Source of the DNA: Acidimicrobiales bacterium
GTDB taxonomy: Bacteria > Actinomycetota > Acidimicrobiia > Acidimicrobiales > JADJXE01
Direction of reading: 5' to 3'
DNA length: 64,000 nt
Assembly: GCA_016716005.1 (NCBI GenBank)
Contig: JADJXE010000001.1
Span: 3,485,001-3,549,000, forward strand
The notes under the pieces were generated by a model that was not told the DNA's origin, made no database searches, and saw only the letters and a list, made by a program, of their open reading frames with translations. Both the position numbers and the translations under genes were made by a program. This document shows, piece after piece, positions 17,291 through 25,892 of the stretch. How positions within the stretch are numbered: position 1 is the first letter of the stretch; each line of letters opens with the position of its first letter.

Positions 17291-18007
17291 GTGACGCCCT
17301 CCGCCCTCCGGGCGGCGTGGACGGCCGCCGTGGCCGGCGGCGTGGTGCGGGTGCGCTTCACCGGGCGGGCCGAGGGGGATCTGGCGGTGACGGGCCCCGA
17401 GGCGGCCCTGCGCGAGCGCAGGGCCGCCGTCGTCGACGTGCCCTGGACCTGGCTCCGGCAGGTGCACGGGGCCGCGGTCGTCGTGGTCGACGTGCCCGGT
17501 GCCCACGCCGGCGCGACCGCCGACGCGGCGGTGACGACGGTGCCCGGAGCGGCCCTCGCCGTCCACACGGCCGATTGCGCGCCCATCGCCCTGGTGTCGG
17601 CGGACGGGGTGATCGCAGCGGTGCACGCCGGCTGGCGGGGCCTCGAGGCGGGGGTGGTCGCTGCGGCAGCGGGAGCGATGCGGGGCCTGGGGGCGGGACG
17701 GATCGAGGCGCTCGTCGGCCCGTGCATCGGCCCCGAGTGCTACGAGTTCGGCGCCGGTGAGCTCGACCGGCTCGCGGCGCGGTTCGGCCCGACCGTGCGG
17801 GCCCGCACCACTGCCGGCAGGCCCGCGCTCGACCTGCCTGCCGCCGTGCGGGTCGCGCTGGCCGAGGTCGACGTGGTGGTGCGGGGCCAGGCGGGGCAGG
17901 CCCCCGCCTGCACCGCGTGCCGGGCCGACGAGTGCTTCTCCCACCGGGCCCGGGGTGAGGGAGAGCGCCAGGCGCTCGTGATGTGGCTGGAGGCGTCGGA
18001 CCGGTGA
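17291..18007 (+). CDS. pgeF: Peptidoglycan editing factor PgeF (YlmD/YfiH family)
   Basis: PgeF-family proteins (purine nucleoside phosphorylase/laccase-like fold) remove misincorporated residues from muropeptides in studied bacteria. The 238-residue protein has the family zinc-site motifs: LRQVHGA, AVHTADCAPIAL, AAVHAGWRGLEAGVV and GPCIGPECYEFG, with FSHRARGEGERQ at the C-terminus. Start GTG 17291 lies 4 bases after the ftsZ stop; an upstream in-frame ATG would overlap ftsZ by 38 bases and add unconserved residues. The ftsZ-pgeF-yggS order is common in actinobacteria. Confidence 0.92.
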   Translation: MTPSALRAAWTAAVAGGVVRVRFTGRAEGDLAVTGPEAALRERRAAVVDVPWTWLRQVHGAAVVVVDVPGAHAGATADAAVTTVPGAALAVHTADCAPIALVSADGVIAAVHAGWRGLEAGVVAAAAGAMRGLGAGRIEALVGPCIGPECYEFGAGELDRLAARFGPTVRARTTAGRPALDLPAAVRVALAEVDVVVRGQAGQAPACTACRADECFSHRARGEGERQALVMWLEASDR

Positions 18008-18705
18008 GCGTCCCCACGGGTCTGGCGCCCGCGGCCGTGGGGAGACGGCTCGCCGTGCTCCGCGAGCGGATCGCGGGAGCCGGCGGCGACCCCGAGCGGG
18101 TTCGCATCGTTGCGGTCACCAAGGGCTTCGGGGTCGAGGCGGCCCGGGTGGCGCTGGCCCTCGGGTTGGTGGACCTGGGCGAGAACTACGCCCAGGAGCT
18201 CCTCGCGAAGGCGGCCGGCTTGGCGGCCGGGGTGGACCAGGGTGGCCCGCGCCCGCGCTGGCACTTCATCGGCCGGTTGCAGGGAAACAAGGTGAAGGGG
18301 CTGGCCCCGTTCGTCGCCCTGTGGCAGACGGTCGACCGGCCGTCGCTCGTGACCGAGCTTGCCCGGCGGGCGCCGGGCTCGGCCGTGCTCGTGCAGGTGA
18401 ACGTGAGCGGCGAGCCCCGGAAGGGTGGGTGCGCGCCCGACGACGCACCCGGGCTGGTGGCGGCGCTGCGAGACCAAGGCCTTGCGGTCCGGGGGCTCAT
18501 GGCCGTGGGGCGAACCGGCCCGCCCGAGCTCGCCCGGCCCGGGTTCGCGGCGCTGGCCGCTCTGGCCGACCGGCTCGGCCTGCCCGAGCGATCGATGGGC
18601 ATGTCCGCTGACCTCGAGGCGGCGGTGTGCGAAGGGGCGACGATCATCCGCGTCGGCGAGGCGCTGTTCGGCCCCCGTCCCGCAGCCGCGGTGGCGCGGC
18701 ACTAA
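18004..18705 (+). CDS. YggS family PLP-binding protein (PLPBP)
   Basis: This 233-residue protein belongs to the YggS/PROSC family, PLP carriers that keep pyridoxal phosphate and amino-acid pools balanced but have no known catalytic activity. Visible motifs are IVAVTKGFGVEAARVAL, with the PLP lysine in VTK, LGENYAQELLAK, RWHFIGRLQGNKVK, the VQVNVSGEPRKGGC strand, GLMAVGR, and SMGMSADLEAAVCEGATIIRVGEALFG. It overlaps pgeF by 4 bases and precedes sepF, a conserved neighbourhood. Confidence 0.93.
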   Translation: MSVPTGLAPAAVGRRLAVLRERIAGAGGDPERVRIVAVTKGFGVEAARVALALGLVDLGENYAQELLAKAAGLAAGVDQGGPRPRWHFIGRLQGNKVKGLAPFVALWQTVDRPSLVTELARRAPGSAVLVQVNVSGEPRKGGCAPDDAPGLVAALRDQGLAVRGLMAVGRTGPPELARPGFAALAALADRLGLPERSMGMSADLEAAVCEGATIIRVGEALFGPRPAAAVARH

Positions 18706-18726
18706 CCTGACGGCGGAGGAACCGGC

Positions 18727-19269
18727 ATGGCATCCATGTGGCGCAAGGCCATGATCTATCTCGGACTCGGTCCGGACGACGAGTACGACGACTTCGAAGA
18801 GGCCCAGCCGCGCGCCCAGCCGCCCAGGCGCCAGCCCGCCGCGGTCCGCGCCGAGGCGGGGCCCGAGCCGGTCGAGTCGGGGGGGTCGGTCCGCACGATC
18901 ACGCCCGTGCCGGTGGCGGCGTCGCCGGTCGAGCGATCGACCGTCACCGCTCGGCCGACGCCCGGCCCCGTGGTGCGGCCCATCGCCCCGCAGGTCTCGG
19001 CCCGGCCGCAGGTCCTGTCGCCGACCTCGTTCAACCAGGCCCAGGAGATCGCCGACCGCTTCAAGGAGGGGCTGCCGGTCATCGTCAACATGCAGAGCCT
19101 CGACCGCGACCTGGCCCGGAGGCTGATCGACTTCGCCAGCGGGCTCTGCTACGGCCTCAGCGGGCACATGGAGCGGGTGGCCCAGAGCGTGTACCTGCTC
19201 ACCCCGTCCAACGTCGAGGTCTCCGCCGAGGAGAAGCGCCGCCTGCAGGAGCGCGGGCTGCACGACTGA
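18727..19269 (+). CDS. sepF: Cell division protein SepF
   Basis: SepF tethers FtsZ to the membrane and bundles its filaments. The 180-residue protein has the N-terminal amphipathic membrane anchor (MASMWRKAMIYLGLG), an acidic DDEYDDF stretch, a proline-rich linker to about residue 95 and the C-terminal SepF core (TSFNQAQEIADRFKEGLPVIV, LARRLIDFASGLCYGL, VAQSVYLLTPSNVEV). ATG 18727 has GGAGG 8 bases upstream. A TAACCT element at 18710-18715 region could serve as a -10, so an internal promoter is possible. Confidence 0.95.
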   Translation: MASMWRKAMIYLGLGPDDEYDDFEEAQPRAQPPRRQPAAVRAEAGPEPVESGGSVRTITPVPVAASPVERSTVTARPTPGPVVRPIAPQVSARPQVLSPTSFNQAQEIADRFKEGLPVIVNMQSLDRDLARRLIDFASGLCYGLSGHMERVAQSVYLLTPSNVEVSAEEKRRLQERGLHD

Positions 19270-19284
19270 GCCCGTCCCCGGTTC

Positions 19285-19539
19285 GTGGCCATCCTCTGTC
19301 AGATCGTCGTCGTCTACACGTACGCGATCTTCGCCCGCATCATCCTGAGCTGGTTCCCGGTGTCCGGCCAGGGCGTGTTCGCGAGCGTCTACCAGTTCCT
19401 GGTCACCATCACCGAGCCGCTCCTGGGGCCGATCCGGCGCGTCCTGCCGCCGATCGGGATCGGTGGGATGGGCCTCGACCTGTCGCCGATCATCGCGGTC
19501 CTGCTGCTGCAGCTCGTGGTCGTGCGGATCCTCTGCTAA
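19285..19539 (+). CDS. YggT family integral membrane protein
   Basis: The 84-residue protein has two membrane segments (about residues 2-22 and 60-82) separated by the family loop RIILSWFPVSG and ITEPLLGPIRRVLPPIGIGGMGLDLSP. YggT proteins are found beside sepF and divIVA in Gram-positive and actinobacterial genomes and are thought to act in cell-envelope or division-site organisation; the precise activity is unknown. The GTG start lies 15 bases after the sepF stop. Confidence 0.9.
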   Translation: MAILCQIVVVYTYAIFARIILSWFPVSGQGVFASVYQFLVTITEPLLGPIRRVLPPIGIGGMGLDLSPIIAVLLLQLVVVRILC

Positions 19540-19612
19540 CCGGTCCCGCCCGAGCGCCGGCGGTGTCGCCCATCCCCTGTCGCGCCCGGTGCCATCGGTA
19601 GCATGGACGCTC

Positions 19613-20986
19613 ATGGACCTCACGCCGAAGCTGCTCCATGACGTCGAGTTCCGTGAGAAGTGGCGTGGCTACGACCCCGACGAGGTCGATGCGTTCCTCG
19701 AGCGCGTCGCCCAGGGGGTCGACTCGCTGCTGGCGCGGGCGAACGAGGCCGACGAGCGGGCCGCTCGGGCCGAGCGCCGGTCGCAGGAGTCCGGTGAGAC
19801 CGACGAGACCCTCCGTCGCACCCTCGTGCTGGCCCAGCGCACCGCCGACGCCGCCGTGGCCGAGGCCGAGGAGCGGGCGCACGCCCTGGTGACAGAGGCG
19901 GAGTCGACGGCCACCCGGCTCGTGGCCGAGGCCGAGGCCCGTGCTGCCGAGCTGCACGCCGACATCGACGGCCAGGTCCGCCAGCGCCTCGTCGAGGCCG
20001 AGGAGCGGGCCCGCACGTTGGTGGCCGAGACCGAGGCCGAGGTTCGGCGCCAGGCCGACGAGGCACGCCAGCGCCTGCACCAGGAGATCGCGTCGCTCGA
20101 GCAGGCCCGCGAGTCCCTGCGCCTGCAGAGCAGCACGCTCGAGCGCCACCTCGCGGACCAGCGGGAGCGGCTGGCCGTCACCGTGACCGAGCTGCAGCGG
20201 GTGCTCAACGACCCCGCGGCCCTGCGCGGCGCAGCGGCGCTGTCGGGGGCCGCCACGGCCACGGCAGGGGTCGAGCCCGTCCCGGGGGGGTTCGACGCGG
20301 TCCCGCGACCCGACGACGCGGTGGCGCCGGCGCCATCCGCCCCGGCCGAGCCGGCCCAGGCCGGCGTCGAGCCACCGTCGGACGAGCCGCCGATGCCCGA
20401 GGGGTTGCCCGGTGTGGGCGCTGCGTCCGAGGGGCTCGCCCCCGTGGAGATCTCCGCGGCAGGAGCCGCCGAGGAGCCCACCGGCGAGGTCGAGCTGCCC
20501 CTGCCGCCGCTCGGCTGGCCGACACCGGTGGTGGCCGCAGCCGGTGGCGACGCGGGCTACGTGGTGCCCCTCGCCGAGCCGGCGGCCGAGTTGTTCGTGC
20601 CGCCCGGGCTCGAGGTCCCCGACGCCACCCCCGCGGCACCCCCGTCGGTGCGGCCCCCGCTGTCGGTCGTCCCACCGCTGGCCGAGCGGGAGCGAGCTCC
20701 GATCGCGCCGGCGGTGGAGCAGCCCGCACCGGACCCGGTCACGGCCCGCGCCACGGCCGGAGCCGATCTGGCTGGGTCGGCCACGCAGGAGGTGCCCCTG
20801 GTGCACCTCGACGCCGCCGCCGCCGACGACGACCCGTTCCTCGCCGAGCTCCGCCGGGCGATCGTCGACCCCGAGCCCCTCGGTCCGCGCGACGATCTCC
20901 CGGCCGATGACGACGACCTGTCGTTCTTCGACCAGGACCGGGTGGATCAGCAGCGTTGGGGGGGCCGGTTGCGCCGGCGCCGCTGA
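19613..20986 (+). CDS. divIVA: DivIVA-domain protein (polar growth / Wag31-like)
   Basis: DivIVA proteins mark negatively curved membrane at poles and septa and steer wall synthesis. From ATG 19613 the protein has 457 residues: the conserved N-terminal domain (MDLTPKLLHDVEFREKWRGYDPDEVDAFL), a long coiled coil to about residue 200 rich in Ala/Glu/Arg heptads, a long Pro/Ala/Glu linker and an acidic C-terminal block ending in a basic RLRRRR tail. TAGCAT at 19599-19604 is 8 bases before the ATG, suggesting a leaderless transcript independent of the upstream genes. The linker is longer than in Mycobacterium Wag31 (about 260 residues total). Confidence 0.93.
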   Translation: MDLTPKLLHDVEFREKWRGYDPDEVDAFLERVAQGVDSLLARANEADERAARAERRSQESGETDETLRRTLVLAQRTADAAVAEAEERAHALVTEAESTATRLVAEAEARAAELHADIDGQVRQRLVEAEERARTLVAETEAEVRRQADEARQRLHQEIASLEQARESLRLQSSTLERHLADQRERLAVTVTELQRVLNDPAALRGAAALSGAATATAGVEPVPGGFDAVPRPDDAVAPAPSAPAEPAQAGVEPPSDEPPMPEGLPGVGAASEGLAPVEISAAGAAEEPTGEVELPLPPLGWPTPVVAAAGGDAGYVVPLAEPAAELFVPPGLEVPDATPAAPPSVRPPLSVVPPLAERERAPIAPAVEQPAPDPVTARATAGADLAGSATQEVPLVHLDAAAADDDPFLAELRRAIVDPEPLGPRDDLPADDDDLSFFDQDRVDQQRWGGRLRRRR

Positions 20987-20997
20987 CCGACCGGGGG

Positions 20998-23900
20998 TCA
21001 GCGCTCGACGACCTCGATCGACGCACGGGTCGGCTCGACGTCGAGGTCGAGGTCGAGGTCGGCGTCGGGCTGCAACGCCAACTCCACGGCCAGGACCTCG
21101 GCGGCGATCCACGGGCCGTGCTCGGCGACCGCGGCGCTGACCCGGTCGCCTCCGCACAGACCCAGGCGGATGCGGTCGCTGAGGTGCAGGCCGAGCGACT
21201 TGCGCAGGTCGTTGACCGCGCGAACCAGCTCGCGAGCGGTGCCCTCGACGCGGAGCGCGTCGTCGAGGTCCAGGTCGAGGGCGACGGCCCACGGGCCGTC
21301 CTGGGCCAGGGCGAAGTCCTGGTGGCGGTCGGCGCGCACCTCGACGTCGGCCGCCGTGAGGCGCTCGCCGGTGACCTCGACCCAGCCGTCGGTCTCGAGC
21401 GCCCGCTGGATCGCGGCCCCGTCGACCTCGGCCAGGGCGGCCTTGACGGCGCTGACCTTGGGCCCGAGCCGTGGTCCGAGCACGCGGAAGTTCGGCACGA
21501 CGGTCCAGCTGACCAGCCCGGAGAGGGTGTCGATGTCTTCGAGAGCCTTCACGTTCAGCTCGTCGGCGATCTCTCGGCGGGCGTCGTCGTCGAGCTCGCT
21601 GCCGGGGTGGAGCAGCAGCGCCCGCCGCAGGGGCTGGCGCACCCGCACCTTGGCGTCGGTGCGGGCGGCCCGACCCAGCGCCACCAGGCGGCGGACGGCG
21701 TCCATGCGGTCGGCGAGGGCGGGGTCGTGGCGGCCGGCGGGAGTCGGCCAGTCGGCCAGGTGCACGGAGTCGCCCCCCGTGAGCGTGGTGTCGATCTCGT
21801 CGGCGATGAACGGGCAGAACGGGGCCAGGAGCCGCGCGGTGGTGACGAGGCACTCGTGGAGCGTGGCGTGCGCGGCCCGGTCGGCGGCCTTCCAGAACCG
21901 GGGCCGCGAGCGGCGCACGTACCAGTTGGAGAGGTCGTCGACGAAGCGCCCGAGCCTCGTGGCGGCAGTGAGCGCGTCGAACCCGTCGAGGGCGGCCGTC
22001 ATGGTGGCGACGGTGTCGTCGAGCTCGGACAGCACCCACCGGTCGAGCAGGTGCGTCGGCGGCGCAGCCGACGGATCGGGCACCCAGCCCTCGAGATCGG
22101 CGTAGGTGGTGAGGAAGGCGTAGACGTTCCAGAGGGTGAGGAGCGTCCTGCGGGTGGTCTCGCGGATGCCCTCCTCGAACACCCGGCGGGGTGACCAGGG
22201 CTGGCCCGCCGAGAAGAAGTACCAGCGGAGCGCGTCGGCCCCGAATCGGTCGAACACGTCCCACGGGTCGATGACGTTGCCGCGCGACTTCGACATCTTC
22301 TGGCCCTGCTCGTCGACGATGTGGCCGAGGCAGACGACGTTCAGGTAGGGCGTGCTGTCGAACACCAGCGTGTTCACGGCGAGCAGCGAGTAGAACCAGC
22401 CACGGGTCTGGTCGATGGCCTCGCAGATGAAGTCGGCGGGGAAGGCGGCGCCGAACGCGGCCTCGTCGGCGAACGGGTAGTGCATCTGCGCCGAGGGCAT
22501 GGAGCCCGAATCGAACCAGGCGTCGAGCACCGGGGAGAGGCGGCGGGCCGGCGCTCCGCAGTCGTCGACCGGACAGGCGAGGGTGACCGAGTCGACGAAG
22601 GGGCGGTGCAGGTCGAGTCCGGCGAGGTCGACGCCGGCGAGCTCGGACAGCTCAGCGACCGACCCGATGCACGTGTCGTGCCCGGCCGGGCAACGCCAGA
22701 CCGGCAGTGGGGTGCCCCAGTAGCGGTCGCGGCTCAGCGCCCAGTCGACGTTGCCCTCCAGCCACTTGCCGAACCGGCCGTGCTTGAGGTGCGTGGGGTG
22801 CCAGCCGATCCGCTCGTTCTCACGCAGCAGCTCGTCGCGACGGGTGGCGGTGCGGGCGAACCAGGAGGTCTTGGCCCAGTAGATCAGCGGGGTGCCGCAC
22901 CGCCAGCAGTGCGGGTAGGCGTGCTCGTAGGGGACCTCGCGAACGAGCAGGCCGCGAGCGGCCAGGTCGTCGATGACGCGCCGGTCGGCGTCCTTGACGA
23001 AGGTGCCGTCGAGCCAGGGGACGGTGTGGTCGAAGGTGCCCGACGCGCCGACCGGGTTGAGCGTGGGGAGACCCTCGGCCCGCCCCACCTCGGCGTCGTC
23101 CTCGCCGAATGCGGGTGCGAGGTGCACGATGCCGGAGCCGTCCTCGGTGCTGACGAACTCGCCGGCCACGACGCGCTCGCCGCCCTCGCCGAGGGGAAGG
23201 GTGTCGAACGGCCGCTGGTACCGCCACCCCACCAGCTCGTCGCCGCGGTAGCGCTCGACCACCTCCCCGCCCTCGACGTCGCCGAACAGCCTGGGGAGGG
23301 CGACCTCGGCGAGCACCAGGTCGCGGCCCGGTGCCGCGCCCCGGAGCCGCACGTAGTCGAGACCGGCGCCCACCGCGCAGGCGACGTTGGAGAGCAGGGT
23401 CCAGGGCGTCGTGGTCCAGACCAGCAGGTCGGCGTCGGGCGCGCCCGCTCCCGAGAGGGGGAAGCGCACGTAGACGGACGGATCGACGACGTCCTGATAG
23501 CCCTGAGCGACCTCGTGGGACGAGAGCGCCGTGCCACAGCGGGGGCAGTAGGGCGAGACCCGGTGGCCCTCGTAGAGAAGACCCCGATCCCACATCTGGC
23601 GGACGAGCCACCACACCGACTCGATGTAGTCGTTCGAGAGCGTCCAGTACGCGTCGGCGGTGTCGATCCACACCGCGGAGCGGACCGTGAGCGAGCTCCA
23701 GTCCTCGACATAGCGCTGCACCGACTCGCGGCAGCGCTGGTTGAACTCGGCGACCCCGTACGCCTCGATCTCGTGCTTGGAGGTGAGCCCCAGCTCCTTC
23801 TCGACCTCGATCTCGACGGGCAGCCCGTGGCAGTCCCACCCGCCCTTCCGGGGCACGTCGTGGCCGCGCATCGTCTGGAATCGCGGATACAGGTCCTTGA

Positions 23901-24093
23901 AGACGCGCGCCCACACGTGGTGCAGGCCGGGGCGGCCGTTGGCGGTGGGGGGACCCTCGTAGAAGATCCAGGGCGTGGCGCCGGCCCGATGCCGCCGCAC
24001 CCGCTCGACGATGCCGTGCTCGCGCCAGCGGGCCAGCACCCGCTGCTCGAGGGCGACGAGGTCGAGCTGGGGGTCGACGGGTCCGAAGGGCAT
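20998..24093 (-). CDS. ileS: Isoleucyl-tRNA synthetase, eukaryote-like (IleS2-type)
   Basis: This class I enzyme charges tRNA-Ile. The chosen ATG at 24093 gives 1031 residues; TAGCAT at 24106-24101 lies 7 bases ahead, the spacing seen at other leaderless genes, and favours it over the ATG three codons upstream. The HIGH motif is the variant GRPGLHHVWAR and the KMSKS loop is GQKMSKSRGN. The GWDCHGLPVE, editing domain and C-terminal anticodon domain with few cysteines match the IleS2/eukaryotic subgroup, whose members are usually insensitive to mupirocin. It converges on divIVA with an 11-base gap. Confidence 0.96.
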   Translation of the reverse strand: MPFGPVDPQLDLVALEQRVLARWREHGIVERVRRHRAGATPWIFYEGPPTANGRPGLHHVWARVFKDLYPRFQTMRGHDVPRKGGWDCHGLPVEIEVEKELGLTSKHEIEAYGVAEFNQRCRESVQRYVEDWSSLTVRSAVWIDTADAYWTLSNDYIESVWWLVRQMWDRGLLYEGHRVSPYCPRCGTALSSHEVAQGYQDVVDPSVYVRFPLSGAGAPDADLLVWTTTPWTLLSNVACAVGAGLDYVRLRGAAPGRDLVLAEVALPRLFGDVEGGEVVERYRGDELVGWRYQRPFDTLPLGEGGERVVAGEFVSTEDGSGIVHLAPAFGEDDAEVGRAEGLPTLNPVGASGTFDHTVPWLDGTFVKDADRRVIDDLAARGLLVREVPYEHAYPHCWRCGTPLIYWAKTSWFARTATRRDELLRENERIGWHPTHLKHGRFGKWLEGNVDWALSRDRYWGTPLPVWRCPAGHDTCIGSVAELSELAGVDLAGLDLHRPFVDSVTLACPVDDCGAPARRLSPVLDAWFDSGSMPSAQMHYPFADEAAFGAAFPADFICEAIDQTRGWFYSLLAVNTLVFDSTPYLNVVCLGHIVDEQGQKMSKSRGNVIDPWDVFDRFGADALRWYFFSAGQPWSPRRVFEEGIRETTRRTLLTLWNVYAFLTTYADLEGWVPDPSAAPPTHLLDRWVLSELDDTVATMTAALDGFDALTAATRLGRFVDDLSNWYVRRSRPRFWKAADRAAHATLHECLVTTARLLAPFCPFIADEIDTTLTGGDSVHLADWPTPAGRHDPALADRMDAVRRLVALGRAARTDAKVRVRQPLRRALLLHPGSELDDDARREIADELNVKALEDIDTLSGLVSWTVVPNFRVLGPRLGPKVSAVKAALAEVDGAAIQRALETDGWVEVTGERLTAADVEVRADRHQDFALAQDGPWAVALDLDLDDALRVEGTARELVRAVNDLRKSLGLHLSDRIRLGLCGGDRVSAAVAEHGPWIAAEVLAVELALQPDADLDLDLDVEPTRASIEVVER

Positions 24094-24186
24094 GGAGGCC
24101 ATGCTATTGGTGGGTTCGTGCCCGGCCGACCCGGGTCAGCCGGGCACGTCGGCGGGCGCGGGCGCCCGTGACCGAGGAGGGCCTTC

Positions 24187-24525
24187 GTGGCAGTCGACGA
24201 CCTGATGACCGTGACCGCTGACGGGATCGTGCTGTCCGTGCACGCGCAGCCCGGGGCAGGCCGCTCCCAGGTGAGCGGCCGGCACGGCCGGGCGTTGAAG
24301 GTCCGTGTGGCCGCGCCGCCCGAAGGTGGTCGCGCCAACGAGGCGCTCGCCGGCGTGCTCGCCGAGCTGTTCGGGGTGAAGCCCGCTCGGGTCCGGCTGC
24401 TGTCGGGTGCGTCCAGCCGGTCGAAGCGCTTCCTGCTGGAGGGTGTCAGCGCCGACGAGGTCACGGTCGTCCTCGAGCGGGAGCTGGCTCCGAAGGCCTC
24501 GCGTCGCCGCGGCGATCGGCCTTGA
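24187..24525 (+). CDS. DUF167 (YggU) family protein
   Basis: The 112-residue product shows the compact DUF167 pattern: LSVHAQPGAGRSQVSGRHGRALKVRVAAPPEGGRANEAL, then KPARVRLLSGASSRSKRFLLEGV. YggU proteins have a small alpha/beta fold with no established function. GTG 24187 has GGAGGG about 8 bases upstream. The stop codon overlaps the -35 box of the next gene. It is transcribed divergently from ileS across a 93-base gap. Confidence 0.88.
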   Translation: MAVDDLMTVTADGIVLSVHAQPGAGRSQVSGRHGRALKVRVAAPPEGGRANEALAGVLAELFGVKPARVRLLSGASSRSKRFLLEGVSADEVTVVLERELAPKASRRRGDRP

Positions 24526-24550
24526 CCGAATCCCGCTTCCGGCATACGAT
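24522..24550 (+). promoter_or_regulatory. Promoter of the DksA-like gene and lspA-rluD
   Basis: TTGACC (24522-24527) and TACGAT (24545-24550) are 17 bases apart. The -35 overlaps the DUF167 stop codon. Transcription would start near 24557, followed by a CCCCCTTTGGCGGGGG hairpin (24554-24569 area) and a GGGGG ribosome site before ATG 24584. Confidence 0.7.
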
Positions 24551-24583
24551 CCGCCCCCTTTGGCGGGGGAAGGACGGGGGCGC

Positions 24584-25381
24584 ATGACTCGTGCGAGCAG
24601 GTCCACAGGGGCGGCCAAGGCTCCGGCCAAGGCGGCGAAGCCCCCGGTGAAGGCGGCGAAGCCCGCGGTGAAGGCGGCGAAGCCTGCGGTGAAGGCTCCG
24701 GCCGAGGCGGCGAAGGCTCCGGCCAAGGTGGTGAAGGCTCCGGCCAAGGCGGCGAAGCCTGCGGTGAAGGCTCCGGCCAAGGCGGCGAAGCCCGCGGTGA
24801 AGGCGGCGAAGCCTGCGGTGAAGGCTCCGGCCAAGGCGGCCAAGGCGGCGAAGCCTGCGGTGAAGGCTCCGGCCAAGGCGGTGAAGGCTCCGGCGAAGCC
24901 CCCGGTGAAGGCGGCGAAGGCTCCGGCGAAGGCGGCGGCCAAGACGGCGAAGCCTGCGGTGAAGGCGGCGAGGCCTCCGGCCAAGGCTCCGGCCCGTCGC
25001 GCCAGCCCGTTCGATGCCAAGTTCCTCGAGCAGCAGCGCAAGCTCTTGCTCGAGGAGCGCGCGCGCAACCTCCGCAACGCCGAGCGCTTCCAGGCCGAGT
25101 ACGACGCCCTCGCGGCCGAGTTCGAGCCGGGCGACGTGCAGTTCGACGACGAGTCGGGCGAGGGCGACACGCTGAGTGTGGAGCGCGAGCGCGACCTCGC
25201 CCTGTCCCAGGCGGCTCGCCAGGCGATCGACGAGATCGACCGGGCCCTGGCCAAGTTCGACCTCGGCACATACGGAGTGTGCGAGGTCTCGGGCGGGCCC
25301 ATTCCGAAAGAGCGCCTGCGGGCGATACCGTGGGCTCGTGAGCGGGTCGAGTACAAGGCCGGTGGCCTCGGGCGACGCTGA
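24584..25381 (+). CDS. DksA/TraR-family protein with long Lys/Ala/Pro-rich N-terminal tail
   Basis: The 265-residue protein has two parts. Residues about 9-140 are built from PAKAAKPAVKA-like repeats, a disordered, strongly basic region reminiscent of histone H1 or HupB tails that could bind DNA or RNA. Residues about 142-265 are a DksA/TraR-type domain with a coiled coil (FLEQQRKLLLEERARNLRNAERF) and the C-terminal LGTYGVCEVSGGPIPKERLRAIPWA element. Only one of the four zinc cysteines is present, as in YocK/YteA-like members, so zinc binding is unlikely. Nucleoid or RNA polymerase binding is inferred, not shown. It overlaps lspA by 20 bases. Confidence 0.85.
   Translation: MTRASRSTGAAKAPAKAAKPPVKAAKPAVKAAKPAVKAPAEAAKAPAKVVKAPAKAAKPAVKAPAKAAKPAVKAAKPAVKAPAKAAKAAKPAVKAPAKAVKAPAKPPVKAAKAPAKAAAKTAKPAVKAARPPAKAPARRASPFDAKFLEQQRKLLLEERARNLRNAERFQAEYDALAAEFEPGDVQFDDESGEGDTLSVERERDLALSQAARQAIDEIDRALAKFDLGTYGVCEVSGGPIPKERLRAIPWARERVEYKAGGLGRR
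24615..24985 (+). repeat. Degenerate in-frame tandem repeat coding Lys/Ala/Pro tail
   Basis: Short units such as GCGGTGAAGGCTCCGGCCAA and GCGGCGAAGCCTGCGGTGAA recur throughout in mixed order, all in the same reading frame of the DksA-like gene. The near-identity of units suggests expansion and contraction by slippage or unequal recombination, so length may vary between strains. Confidence 0.9.
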
Positions 25382-25892
25382 CGCCACCGAGGCTCCAGCC
25401 GGTCGTGCCCCGTCGTCCCGCCATCGGGTGGCGTTGGTGGCGGGGGTGGCCATCGCCGTCGTGATCGTCGACCAGCTCACCAAGTGGTGGGCGCTCACGG
25501 CCCTCGACGACCGGATCGTCTCCGTGGCGTGGACGCTCCGGCTGAACCTGGCCTTCAACAAGGGCAGCGCCTTCGGGCTCGGTCCGGGCCTGGCGCCGTT
25601 CATCGCCGTGGCGGCTCTCGCGATCGTGGTGATCCTGCTGCGCTCCGGGCGTCACCGCCAGAGCCTTCCCGGCGCGGTGGCGGTGGGTCTGGTGCTGGGG
25701 GGAGCGATCGGCAACCTGCTCGACCGCGCCTTCCGCTCGGGCGACGGCTTCCTGCAGGGCGGCGTGGTCGACTTCATCGATTTCCAGTGGTGGCCCATCT
25801 TCAACGTGGCCGACACGGCCATCGTGATCGGTGGGATCCTGCTGGTGCTCGGCGGGCTGCGGGAGCCCGCACCCCCTCCCTCGCCGGGGTGA
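25362..25892 (+). CDS. lspA: Lipoprotein signal peptidase LspA
   Basis: LspA is the membrane aspartyl protease that cuts signal peptides from prolipoproteins after lipid attachment. From GTG 25362 it has 176 residues and four membrane helices. The family motifs are VDQLTKWWA, LNLAFNKGSAFGL, GGAIGNLLDR with VDFIDF, and FNVADTAIVIG; the two catalytic aspartates are in NLLDR and FNVAD. A second in-frame GTG at 25338 is possible. It overlaps the DksA-like gene and is followed by rluD with a 4-base overlap, a frequent lspA-rluD pair. Confidence 0.94.
   Translation: MASGDADATEAPAGRAPSSRHRVALVAGVAIAVVIVDQLTKWWALTALDDRIVSVAWTLRLNLAFNKGSAFGLGPGLAPFIAVAALAIVVILLRSGRHRQSLPGAVAVGLVLGGAIGNLLDRAFRSGDGFLQGGVVDFIDFQWWPIFNVADTAIVIGGILLVLGGLREPAPPPSPG

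Noticed and set aside
20998..24102. ileS starting at 24102
   Set aside because: That ATG lies inside the likely -10 box TAGCAT; ATG 24093 has the spacing seen at other leaderless genes.
24615..24985. CRISPR or intergenic satellite
   Set aside because: The repeats are in frame within a protein gene and encode its Lys/Ala/Pro tail.
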